NCBI RefSeq assembly: GCF_900637545.1
Contig: NZ_LR134376.1
Span: 2,747,001-2,811,000 of the forward strand
DNA: 64,000 nucleotides
Direction of reading: 5' to 3'
DNA from: Aeromonas encheleia
GTDB taxonomy: Bacteria; Pseudomonadota; Gammaproteobacteria; Enterobacterales; Aeromonadaceae
Below are positions 53,335-60,939 of this stretch, one piece after another. Each line of letters opens with the position of its first letter. Within the stretch, counting starts at the first letter, position 1. The notes below the pieces were generated by a model that saw only the letters and a program-made list of their open reading frames with translations, was not told the DNA's origin and did not search any database. The position numbers and the translations under genes are program-made.

Positions 53335-54402
53335 ATGTCCATTCACACCGATGAATTGCGCACCCGCCGTCTGGAGTCTTTGATCACTCCGAGCGAACTC
53401 GCGCACGCCTTCCCGATCAACGACCGCATTGCCCAGAACCTGCTGGATGCCCGCCGCGATGTAGAAGCCATTCTGGCCGGTGAGGATCAGCGCCTGCTGG
53501 TCATCGTCGGCCCCTGCTCCATCCACGACCCGGCCGCCGCCCGCGAATACGCCCAGCGCCTCAACCAGCTGCGCGAGCAATACAAGGCGAGCCTCTGCAT
53601 CGTCATGCGCACCTATTTCGAGAAGCCGCGCACCATAGTCGGCTGGAAGGGGTTGATCAACGATCCGCGTCTCGACGGCAGCTTCGACGTCAATTCGGGG
53701 CTGAAGCTGGCCCGCCAGCTGCTGGTGGACATCAATGCGATGGGCATGCCCACCGCCACCGAATTCCTCGACATGGTGACCGGCCAGTACATCAGCGATC
53801 TCATCACCTGGGGCGCCATAGGCGCACGCACCACCGAATCCCAGGTGCACCGCGAGATGGCCTCAGCCCTCTCCTGCCCGGTCGGCTTCAAGAACGGCAC
53901 CGACGGCAACACCCGCATCGCCATCGATGCGGTGCGCGCCGCCCGCCACAGCCACATCTTCTATTCCCCGGACAAGGACGGCAAGATGACCATCTACCGC
54001 ACCGCCGGCAATCCCTATGGCCACGTGATCCTGCGTGGCGGCCACAGGCCGAACTACGACACCGCCAGCGTCGACGAGGCCTGCGAGGCCCTGGCCGATG
54101 TCGACCTGCCCGAGCGGCTGGTGGTGGACTTCAGCCACGGCAACAGCATGAAGGATCACCGTCGCCAGTTGCTGGTGGCGCAGGACATCTGCGATCAGCT
54201 GCGCCGTGGCCGCACCGGCATCGCCGGCATCATGGCCGAGAGCTTCCTGGTGGAAGGGCGTCAGGACGTGGAGAACGGCTGCGCCGCCACCTTCGGCCAG
54301 AGCATCACCGATGCCTGCCTGTCGTGGGATGACACCGAGACCCTGCTGGCCATGCTGGCAGAAGCGGCGCAGGTACGGCTGAGCAAAGCAAACCTGCGGT
54401 AA
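53335..54402 (+). CDS. aroH: DAHP synthase, Trp-sensitive (AroH) type
   Basis: First step of the shikimate pathway, joining phosphoenolpyruvate and erythrose-4-phosphate. The 355-residue protein has GPCSIHDP, EKPRTIVGWKGL, GARTTESQVHREMASALS and the metal-binding DFSHGN. The N-terminus TDELRTRRLESLITPSELA, the segment TATEFLDMVTGQ and SPDKDGKMTIY match AroH better than AroF or AroG, so Trp sensitivity is inferred. The C-terminal LSKANLR is followed at once by a degenerate second copy of the gene's 3' end. Confidence 0.93.
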   Translation: MSIHTDELRTRRLESLITPSELAHAFPINDRIAQNLLDARRDVEAILAGEDQRLLVIVGPCSIHDPAAAREYAQRLNQLREQYKASLCIVMRTYFEKPRTIVGWKGLINDPRLDGSFDVNSGLKLARQLLVDINAMGMPTATEFLDMVTGQYISDLITWGAIGARTTESQVHREMASALSCPVGFKNGTDGNTRIAIDAVRAARHSHIFYSPDKDGKMTIYRTAGNPYGHVILRGGHRPNYDTASVDEACEALADVDLPERLVVDFSHGNSMKDHRRQLLVAQDICDQLRRGRTGIAGIMAESFLVEGRQDVENGCAATFGQSITDACLSWDDTETLLAMLAEAAQVRLSKANLR

Positions 54403-54527
54403 CGGCTGCGTCATCCACCTGCGGCCAGCGCATCACCGATGCCTGCTTATCGTGGGATGACACCGAGACCCTGCTGGCCATGCTGGCCGAGGCGGCACAG
54501 GTGCGGCTGAGCAAGCATTCAAGCTAA
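54401..54527 (+). pseudogene. degenerate tandem copy of the aroH 3' end
   Basis: Bases 54401-54517 repeat aroH 54274-54389 with scattered substitutions and a one-base insertion near 54411-54414. Read in the best frame the copy gives ITDACLSWDDTETLLAML, then LAEAAQVRLSKHSS and a TAA stop. It has no start or ribosome site. A terminator follows. Confidence 0.88.
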
Positions 54528-54544
54528 GCAAGCGGCTCGATACG

Positions 54545-54584
54545 AAAGGCCAGGCATCATAGATGCCTGGCCTTTTCTCTTTTC
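54545..54584 (+). terminator. Rho-independent terminator of aroH
   Basis: AAAGGCCAGGCATC pairs with GATGCCTGGCCTTT around ATA, followed by TCTCTTTT. Confidence 0.88.
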
Positions 54585-54635
54585 CGGCTCACCTCACCGC
54601 AAGCTCTCGCTGCGGCGTGAAGCTGCTGTCGTCAT

Positions 54636-54780
54636 TGTCGTAGGGTGGGTTAGCCGCGCAGCGGCGTAACCCACCACGCGTACCTGTTTTGCCCGGCGAA
54701 CCCAGATACATTGGACTTCGCTGTCGACCGACGTTGGGCTTCGCTGTTAATCAACGTTGGGCTCAGCACCAACCTACGCC
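54636..54780. repeat. composite dispersed palindromic repeat
   Basis: Bases 54641-54677 hold the near-palindrome GTAGGGTGGGTTA...TAACCCACC, a form scattered through many proteobacterial genomes. Bases 54710-54777 are three imperfect 22-23-base units starting TTGG(A/G)CTTCGCTG, the last ending ACCAACCTACG. No coding sign. Sits between the aroH terminator and the btuD stop. Confidence 0.65.
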
Positions 54781-54790
54781 AAGCCACCCC

Positions 54791-55570
54791 TCACAGGCTC
54801 GGCATAAACCAGACCCGGCCACCGGCCTCGATGCGATCCGTCCTTATCTGGAACACCCGCTCCAGCAGGGCCTCGTCGATAAGCGCGATTCCCCCCTCGC
54901 TCACCAGCCGCCCCTGCTGCAAACAGAGGATGCGATCCGCCCAGTCGATGGCCAGGTTGATGTCGTGGATGGCGAGCACCACCAGCAAGCCCTGCCGGGC
55001 CAGGCTCTTGAGCAGCCGCAGCAGCGCCAGCTGATGATGCAGATCCAGCCCTGCCAGCGGCTCGTCCAGCAGCAGCACCCGCCCGTCCGGGTTGAGGCTG
55101 GGCCACAGCTGCAGCAGGGTGCGGGCGATCAGCACCCGCTGCTGCTCGCCGCCGGAGAGGCGGCTGAAGTCTCGTGCCAACAGCGCCTCCAGTTCGAGCG
55201 CCTCGCACAGGCTCGCCACCGCCCGGTTGCGCACCTCGGGCTCAGTGCCTTCATCCAGCCCCAGGCTCAGCACCTGGAACACCGGAATATGGAACAGCTG
55301 GGGCTGGCGCTGGGGCAGCATGGCGCGGCGCCTGGCCAGCTCGGGCCAGCTCAGGTCGGCGATCGCCTCCCCACCGAGCCGCACCGTGCCCTCGGCGGGC
55401 AGTATGCCGGCCAGGGCGCCGAGCAGGGTCGACTTGCCGCTGCCGTTGGGGCCGAGCAGGGCCACCAGCTGACCGCCTTGCCAGTCGAGATCGAGCGGCG
55501 CCAGGCGCGCGGGAATACTGAGGCCTCGTGCTTCGAGCAGGGAGGATCCAGCCAGATCAGGCATCGGCAT
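54791..55570 (-). CDS. btuD: vitamin B12 ABC transporter ATP-binding protein
   Basis: ATPase of the cobalamin importer. The 259-residue protein has Walker A GPNGSGKST, signature LSGGEQQR and Walker B VLLLDEPLAGLD, and the segment NPDGRVLLLDEP parallels E. coli BtuD (NPAGQLLLLDEP). It overlaps btuC by 14 bases. Heme or siderophore ATPases are related alternatives, but the BtuC partner favours B12. Confidence 0.85.
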   Translation of the reverse strand: MPMPDLAGSSLLEARGLSIPARLAPLDLDWQGGQLVALLGPNGSGKSTLLGALAGILPAEGTVRLGGEAIADLSWPELARRRAMLPQRQPQLFHIPVFQVLSLGLDEGTEPEVRNRAVASLCEALELEALLARDFSRLSGGEQQRVLIARTLLQLWPSLNPDGRVLLLDEPLAGLDLHHQLALLRLLKSLARQGLLVVLAIHDINLAIDWADRILCLQQGRLVSEGGIALIDEALLERVFQIRTDRIEAGGRVWFMPSL

Positions 55571-56558
55571 CTTGCCTCAGTAGCAGGTAGATAAAGAGCG
55601 GGGCCCCGACCGAGGCGGTGATGACGCCGATGGGCAGCTCGCCGGCGCTCAGCACCGAACGGGCCAGCAGATCGGCACCGAGCAGCAGGGCACCGCCCCC
55701 CAGCGCCGAGGCGGGCAACAGGAAGCGCTGATCGCTGCCGCCGCACAGCCGCAGCAGATGGGGCACCACCAGGCCGACGAAGCCGATGACGCCGCACAGG
55801 GAGACCGCGAGGCCGGTGAGCAGGCAGACCGCCAGCACCAGCCGCACCCGCACCCTGTCCACATCCAGCCCCATCAGCCGCGCCTGGGCCTCCCCCAGCA
55901 GCAGCTGTTGCAGGGCCCGCCCCTGCCAGCAGAGCCAGCCGAGGGTCAGCGGCAGCACCAGCCACCACCAGGCCAGCTGCTGGCTGCCATAGGAGAGGCT
56001 GCCCATCATCCAGAACATGAACTCGCGCAGGGAGCCATCGTCGGCGAAGTACATCAGCCAGGTCATGGCGGCGTTGGTGAGGATGCCGATGGCCACCCCG
56101 AACAACAGTAATTTGGTGTGGCCGAGCCTGGCCCGCCGCGCCAGGCGGATCAGCAGCATGGTCACCAGCAGGGCGCCGCCGAAGGCGGCCAGCGACAGTC
56201 CCCAGCCTGGCAGGTAGACGCCGAGGGATTTCGCCACTGCCATCGCCACCATGGCCGCGAGTCCGGCCCCGCTCGACACGCCGAGCAGGCCGGGCTCGGC
56301 CACCGGATTATGCAGCATCACCTGCAGCACGGCGCCGCCACAGGCGAGCGCCGCCCCCGCCAGCAGGGCCAGCAGGGCCCGTGGCAGGCGCAGCTCCAGC
56401 AGGATGCGCTGCTCCAGCTCACCCAGAGGGTGCCAGGGCAGCAGCAGGAATTCCCCCCAGGCGAGGGAGAGCAGGAACAGCGACAGGACGAGCAGCGACA
56501 GGACGAGCAGCCAGCGGCGCTGCCAGCGCTGCTGGCGATGGACGAGAGCGAGATACAC
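55557..56558 (-). CDS. btuC: vitamin B12 ABC transporter permease
   Basis: FecCD-type permease, 333 residues with about 10 helices. Segments LRLPRALLALLAGAALACGGAVLQ, NPVAEPGLLGVSSGAGL and ELPIGVITASVGAPLFIYLLL align closely with E. coli BtuC. The GTG start at 56558 (GGGG seven bases upstream) gives the BtuC-like N-terminus. A GTG at 56639 would add 27 residues. No cobalamin riboswitch is evident upstream. Confidence 0.88.
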   Translation of the reverse strand: MYLALVHRQQRWQRRWLLVLSLLVLSLFLLSLAWGEFLLLPWHPLGELEQRILLELRLPRALLALLAGAALACGGAVLQVMLHNPVAEPGLLGVSSGAGLAAMVAMAVAKSLGVYLPGWGLSLAAFGGALLVTMLLIRLARRARLGHTKLLLFGVAIGILTNAAMTWLMYFADDGSLREFMFWMMGSLSYGSQQLAWWWLVLPLTLGWLCWQGRALQQLLLGEAQARLMGLDVDRVRVRLVLAVCLLTGLAVSLCGVIGFVGLVVPHLLRLCGGSDQRFLLPASALGGGALLLGADLLARSVLSAGELPIGVITASVGAPLFIYLLLRQDADA

Positions 56559-56645
56559 AGGGGATCCCCGGAGTGAGACAAGGGCCGGCTCCGAGTCGGG
56601 AGCAGGCGCGAAAGGTGCATGATAACAGCGAGTTGCCACCCGAGG

Positions 56646-57377
56646 TCAAGGATGGTAAGCCCGTGCCAGCGCCTCTATCTCGCCGCTGGCGATCATCTGC
56701 TGCAGCGCCAGCGCCAGCGGCTGCCTGAGGGGTTGATGGGGTGAGTGCTTGCTCATCCCCAGATAGAGCATCACAGGGTGCGGCGGGCGATAGGCCGCCT
56801 TGATGAGGCCGGCCTCGTTGTGCTGGCGCAGGGCGTAGTCCACCTGGCAGTCGGTGCCTATCATCAGCGGCAGGTGGCCGCGCGCCACCATGCGCAGCAG
56901 CTGATCCTCGGTCGGCACCCCGTGCTTGTCGAGCCGCTCGTCACCGTCGAAGGCGGCGAAATAGGCCGAGTTGAGCACATAGCCCACCTCCTGTCCCTGC
57001 AGATCGTCGTAGCGGTGCAGGGCGGAGACCGCCGCGGCCTTGCCGTAAAACGCCGGGCGACACTGGTAGTAGGCCGGTTGCAGGTAGTCGATGAAGGCGG
57101 CCCGCTCCCGGGTATGGGCCAGCCCTATCATCAGGTCGGCCTGACCGCTCTGCATCTGCTTGAGGGCCCGTCCCCAGGGCACCCGCTTGATCTCCAGCCG
57201 GATGCCGCTGCGGGCCTGCAACTGGCGCAGGATATCGATATCCAGGCCCTGGAATTCCCCATCCTCGCCGAGCATGCGAAACGGCGGCCAGACGTCGGTC
57301 GCCACCGTCAGCGTCGGCGCTCCCTGCGCCAGGCAACTAAACAGCAGACCAAGCACTCCCCAGCTTGCCTTGCCCAT
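56646..57377 (-). CDS. periplasmic solute-binding protein, family 3
   Basis: 243-residue protein with a signal peptide ending at CLAQGAP, of the amino-acid binding (SBP_bac_3) type: ATDVWPPFRMLGEDGEFQGLDIDILRQL, then GLAHTRERAAFIDYLQPAYY. It is not BtuF-like, so its position before btuC may be coincidental. The ATG at 57377 is chosen because it begins the signal peptide directly; the frame extends upstream without one. Confidence 0.8.
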   Translation of the reverse strand: MGKASWGVLGLLFSCLAQGAPTLTVATDVWPPFRMLGEDGEFQGLDIDILRQLQARSGIRLEIKRVPWGRALKQMQSGQADLMIGLAHTRERAAFIDYLQPAYYQCRPAFYGKAAAVSALHRYDDLQGQEVGYVLNSAYFAAFDGDERLDKHGVPTEDQLLRMVARGHLPLMIGTDCQVDYALRQHNEAGLIKAAYRPPHPVMLYLGMSKHSPHQPLRQPLALALQQMIASGEIEALARAYHP

Positions 57378-57489
57378 CCCTGTCCAACCTTTGTTGTGCC
57401 ATCCTTGTGAGCTAAAAATACCCCTTGGCCCCACTTATGGAAACCCGCAAAGAAGAGATAAAATGCGATTGATTTTAAAGGAGAACCTA

Positions 57490-57846
57490 ATGAACCCAAT
57501 CATCACCAGCATAGGCCTGCTGATCTGCAGCAACGTCTTCATGACCTTCGCCTGGTATGCCCATCTCAAGAGCATGAATCACAAACCCTGGATCATCGCC
57601 GCCCTGGTGAGCTGGGGCATCGCGCTGTTCGAGTACCTGTTGCAGGTGCCTGCCAACCGCATCGGCCACACGGTGCTGACGGTCGGCCAGCTCAAGATAC
57701 TGCAGGAGGTGATCACCCTGACGGTCTTCGTCCCCTTCTCCATCTTCTATCTGAAAGAGGACCTGAAGTGGGACTACCTCTGGGCCGGGCTCTGCATCCT
57801 GGGGGCGGTGTTTTTTGTGTTTCGCGAGAAACTCACCGGTGCCTGA
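57490..57846 (+). CDS. DMT family (DUF486) small membrane protein
   Basis: 118-residue inner-membrane protein with four hydrophobic helices, similar to DUF486/DMT small transporter-like proteins (FMTFAWYAHLKS, WGIALFEYLLQVPANRIG, LKILQEVITLTVF). AAAGGAG lies six bases before the ATG. Function unknown. Confidence 0.85.
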   Translation: MNPIITSIGLLICSNVFMTFAWYAHLKSMNHKPWIIAALVSWGIALFEYLLQVPANRIGHTVLTVGQLKILQEVITLTVFVPFSIFYLKEDLKWDYLWAGLCILGAVFFVFREKLTGA

Positions 57847-57904
57847 CGCTATACACTCAACCACATCGATAACCACCGCATCCCTTTGAGCGACGAGGCA
57901 AAAC

Positions 57905-59044
57905 ATGGAATTGCGAGACATGCTACAGACGCTGGCCAGCCAGGATGGCTCAGACCTCTACCTCTCCACCGGTGCGCCGCCCTGCGCCAAGTTCAACGGC
58001 GCCCTGCGCCCCCTGAGCGAGACCAGCCTGGAGCCGGGTGAGGTGGCCAGGATCGCCGCCGATCTCATGGACTCGGAGCAGAAGCAGCAGTTCGAGAAGG
58101 AGCTGGAGATGAATCTCGCCATCTCCCTGCCCCAGATAGGGCGCTTTCGGATCAACATCTTCAAGCAGCGCAACGAGGTCTCCCTGGTGGCGCGCAACAT
58201 CAAGACCGAGATCCCGCGCTTCGAGGATCTCAAGCTGCCCCCTGTGCTGCTCGACACCATCATGGAGAAGCGCGGCCTGGTGCTGTTCGTCGGCGGCACC
58301 GGCTCCGGCAAGTCCACCTCGCTGGCGGCGCTGATCGACCATCGCAACCGCAACCACAGCGGCCACATCATCACCATCGAGGATCCGGTGGAGTTCGTCC
58401 ATCGCCACCGCAAGAGCATCATCAACCAGCGGGAGGTGGGGGTGGATACCCGCAGCTTCCACGCCGCGCTGAAGAACACCCTGCGCCAGGCGCCGGATGT
58501 GATCCTGATCGGCGAGATCCGCGACCGCGAGACCATGGAGCATGCGCTGGCCTTCTCCGAGACCGGGCACCTCGCCATCTCCACCCTGCACGCCAACAAC
58601 GCCAACCAGGCGCTGGATCGCATCATCAACTTCTTCCCGGAGGAGCGCCGCCCCCAGCTGCTCAACGATCTGGGCAACAACCTCAAGGCGTTCGTCTCCC
58701 AGCGGCTGGTGAAGACCACGGATGGCGGCCGGCGGGCGGCGGTGGAGGTCATGCTCGGCACCCACACCATCCGCGACCTCATCAAGCGTGGCGAGTTTGG
58801 CAGCCTCAAGGAGATCATGGAGAAATCCAGGGCGCTCGGCATGGTCACCTTCGACAGCACCCTGTTCGATCTGGTGGTCGAGGGGGTGATCGACGAGGAG
58901 GAGGCGGTGAAGAACGCCGACTCGGCCAACAACTTGCGCCTCAAGATCAAGCTGTGGCAGGAGAAGGGCTCCCTCGCCAACAGTGCGGATGCCAGCGGCT
59001 GGAGTCTGGAGCCCACCAAGGATGACAAGGACGAGCTGTTCTAG
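57905..59044 (+). CDS. pilU: PilT/PilU-family pilus retraction ATPase, PilU-like, orphan
   Basis: Hexameric ATPase that helps retract type IV pili. The 379-residue protein has Walker A GGTGSGKST, the Asp box IITIEDPVEF, Walker B VILIGEIRD and the HALAFSETGHLAISTLHANN stretch. Its PilU-like C-terminal half (NADSANNLRLKIKL) agrees with Pseudomonas PilU. pilT, usually adjacent, is absent here. Neighbours are unrelated. Confidence 0.88.
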   Translation: MELRDMLQTLASQDGSDLYLSTGAPPCAKFNGALRPLSETSLEPGEVARIAADLMDSEQKQQFEKELEMNLAISLPQIGRFRINIFKQRNEVSLVARNIKTEIPRFEDLKLPPVLLDTIMEKRGLVLFVGGTGSGKSTSLAALIDHRNRNHSGHIITIEDPVEFVHRHRKSIINQREVGVDTRSFHAALKNTLRQAPDVILIGEIRDRETMEHALAFSETGHLAISTLHANNANQALDRIINFFPEERRPQLLNDLGNNLKAFVSQRLVKTTDGGRRAAVEVMLGTHTIRDLIKRGEFGSLKEIMEKSRALGMVTFDSTLFDLVVEGVIDEEEAVKNADSANNLRLKIKLWQEKGSLANSADASGWSLEPTKDDKDELF

Positions 59045-59065
59045 TCAGGAACTGCCCCTCCCCCG

Positions 59066-59099
59066 TGAACACATAGCCGCCATGACGGCTATGTGTTCA
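59066..59099. terminator. perfect 14-bp inverted repeat after pilU
   Basis: TGAACACATAGCCG and its exact complement surround six bases. No T run follows, so it may be a weak terminator or a protein-binding palindrome. Confidence 0.5.
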
Positions 59100-59306
59100 A
59101 CAGCGGCGTCGCTGACGCCCCCTCTTCTGCGCATGCCCCTTTACTCTCCATACGGCCACTGGGCGCGCAATCCCCCTCTCGGCAGTGTCGCTCGCTCACA
59201 TAAATGACAAAAAAATCAATTTGAATCCCGAGCTCGCATGAAAGCCCTTTCGCGTAGGCTTCAAAGGAGGCACAATCAAGGGGATATATCAACAAAGGGG
59301 TACTCG

Positions 59307-60578
59307 ATGTTGTTACAACCTGCCAATACAGCAAAATCCAGACAGCTGCTGAACGAGACCATGGCCCTGGTTCTCGCAGGAGGGCGGGGCAGTCGCCTCA
59401 AGCAGTTGACCGACAACAGGGCGAAACCGGCGGTGCACTTCGGCGGCAAGTTCCGCATCATCGATTTCGTGCTCTCCAACTGCATCAACTCCGGCATCCG
59501 CCGGGTCGGCGTGGTCACCCAGTACAAGTCCCACAGCCTGCTGCGTCACCTGCAATCGGGCTGGTCCTTCCTGCGCTACCAGATGAACGAGTTCATCGAC
59601 CTGCTCCCCGCCCAGCAGCGGGTGGATGAGGTCAACTGGTATCGCGGCACCGCCGATGCGGTCTATCAGAACCTGGACATCATTCGCGATCACGGCCCCA
59701 AATACGTGGTGGTGCTGGCGGGGGATCACATCTACAAGATGGACTACGCCGCCATGCTGCTCGATCACGTCAACCTAGGTGCCAGGGTGACGGTGGCCTG
59801 CATCGAGGTGCCCCGCCAGGAGGCGAGCGCCTTCGGCGTGATGGCGGTGGATGAGGATCGCAAGATCCACGCCTTCGTCGAGAAACCCGCCGACCCACCC
59901 GCCATGCCCGGCAAGGCCGACACCGCGCTGGCCTCCATGGGGGTCTACATCTTCGAGGCCGAGTATCTCTACCAATTGCTGGAAGAGGATCTCGCCAACG
60001 ACGACTCCCACCACGATTTTGGCATGGACGTGATCCCGCGGGTGGTCAAGGAGGGCACCGCCTATGCCCACCCGTTCGGCCTCTCCTGCGTCGGTGGCGA
60101 CCCGCAACAACGCCCCTACTGGCGCGATGTGGGCACGGTGGACTCCTTCTGGGAGGCGAACATGGATCTCGCCTCGGTGACCCCGGAGCTCGATATCTAC
60201 GATCAGGAGTGGCCCATCTGGACCAGCCAGAAGATGACGCCCCCCGCCAAGTTCGTGCAGGATCAGAACGGCCAGCACGGCATGACCATCAACTCCCTGT
60301 TCTCCGGCGGCACCATCGTCAGCGGCTCCTTCATCGTGAGCTCGGTGTTGTTCACCAACGTGCGGGTCGACTCCTTCTGCACCCTGGATCAGGCGGTGAT
60401 CTTCCCCGGGGTCGAGATAGGAGCCGGTTGCCGGCTGCGCCGGGTGGTGATCGACAAGGGCTGCAAGCTGCCGGATGGGCTGGTGGTGGGGGAAAACGCC
60501 TGTGAAGATGCCCGCCGCTTCCACCGCTCCGAGCAGGGCATAGTGCTGGTCACCCAGGAGATGCTGGCCGCGCTGTGA
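59307..60578 (+). CDS. glgC: glucose-1-phosphate adenylyltransferase
   Basis: Makes ADP-glucose for glycogen synthesis. The 423-residue protein has the N-terminal pyrophosphorylase signature [35 protein letters not shown], the KPA-type effector Lys and the GGDP(Q)[15 protein letters not shown] substrate region, then the left-handed beta-helix end. The start at 59307 fits the family; upstream frame extends to 59238. No glgA or glgP nearby. Confidence 0.95.
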   Translation: MLLQPANTAKSRQLLNETMALVLAGGRGSRLKQLTDNRAKPAVHFGGKFRIIDFVLSNCINSGIRRVGVVTQYKSHSLLRHLQSGWSFLRYQMNEFIDLLPAQQRVDEVNWYRGTADAVYQNLDIIRDHGPKYVVVLAGDHIYKMDYAAMLLDHVNLGARVTVACIEVPRQEASAFGVMAVDEDRKIHAFVEKPADPPAMPGKADTALASMGVYIFEAEYLYQLLEEDLANDDSHHDFGMDVIPRVVKEGTAYAHPFGLSCVGGDPQQRPYWRDVGTVDSFWEANMDLASVTPELDIYDQEWPIWTSQKMTPPAKFVQDQNGQHGMTINSLFSGGTIVSGSFIVSSVLFTNVRVDSFCTLDQAVIFPGVEIGAGCRLRRVVIDKGCKLPDGLVVGENACEDARRFHRSEQGIVLVTQEMLAAL

Positions 60579-60611
60579 TCCCGGGCCGCCCTCCGGGCAC
60601 GGCACGAAAAC

Positions 60612-60643
60612 AAAAAGGACCCGCCATCGGCGGGTCCTTTTTT
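60612..60643. terminator. Rho-independent terminator between glgC and feoC
   Basis: AAAAAGGACCCGCC pairs with GGCGGGTCCTTTTT around ATC. Flanked by A and T runs, usable by both convergent operons. Confidence 0.92.
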
Positions 60644-60671
60644 ACTGATGAAGCGCGCAGATGTTCGGGGA

Positions 60672-60914
60672 TCAGCACCGCTGGATCAGGCCGATCCGGC
60701 CGGGTTCACACCACTCGAACATCACCTCCAGGCTCTTGCCGCAGCAACTGCCGCCACACTGCTGGCTCTCCTGCTTGGTGACACGCCCCTTGCGCATCCA
60801 GACCCCGAGCATGGCCTCCACCGCATCTTCCGAGGTGTGGAAGTGGCGAGCCAGCTCCCGTCGGCTCACCCTCTTCTGGGTCGCCAGGTAGTCCCCCAGC
60901 TCTCGCAATATCAT
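60672..60914 (-). CDS. feoC: FeoC-like ferrous iron transport protein
   Basis: 80-residue winged-helix protein (LGDYLATQKRVSRRELARHF) with cysteines 53, 57, 58, 69 and 80, suited to an Fe-S cluster or iron sensing. Last gene of the feoABC operon. In enterics FeoC stabilises FeoB. Confidence 0.88.
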   Translation of the reverse strand: MILRELGDYLATQKRVSRRELARHFHTSEDAVEAMLGVWMRKGRVTKQESQQCGGSCCGKSLEVMFEWCEPGRIGLIQRC

Positions 60915-60939
60915 GGCCGCACCTCCCGTCGAGAATCCA

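Noticed and set aside
54403-54530. A separate small gene after aroH
   Set aside because: It is a frameshifted copy of the aroH end without a start.
56559-56645. Cobalamin riboswitch before btuC
   Set aside because: Gap is under 90 bases and no B12-box-like sequence is seen.
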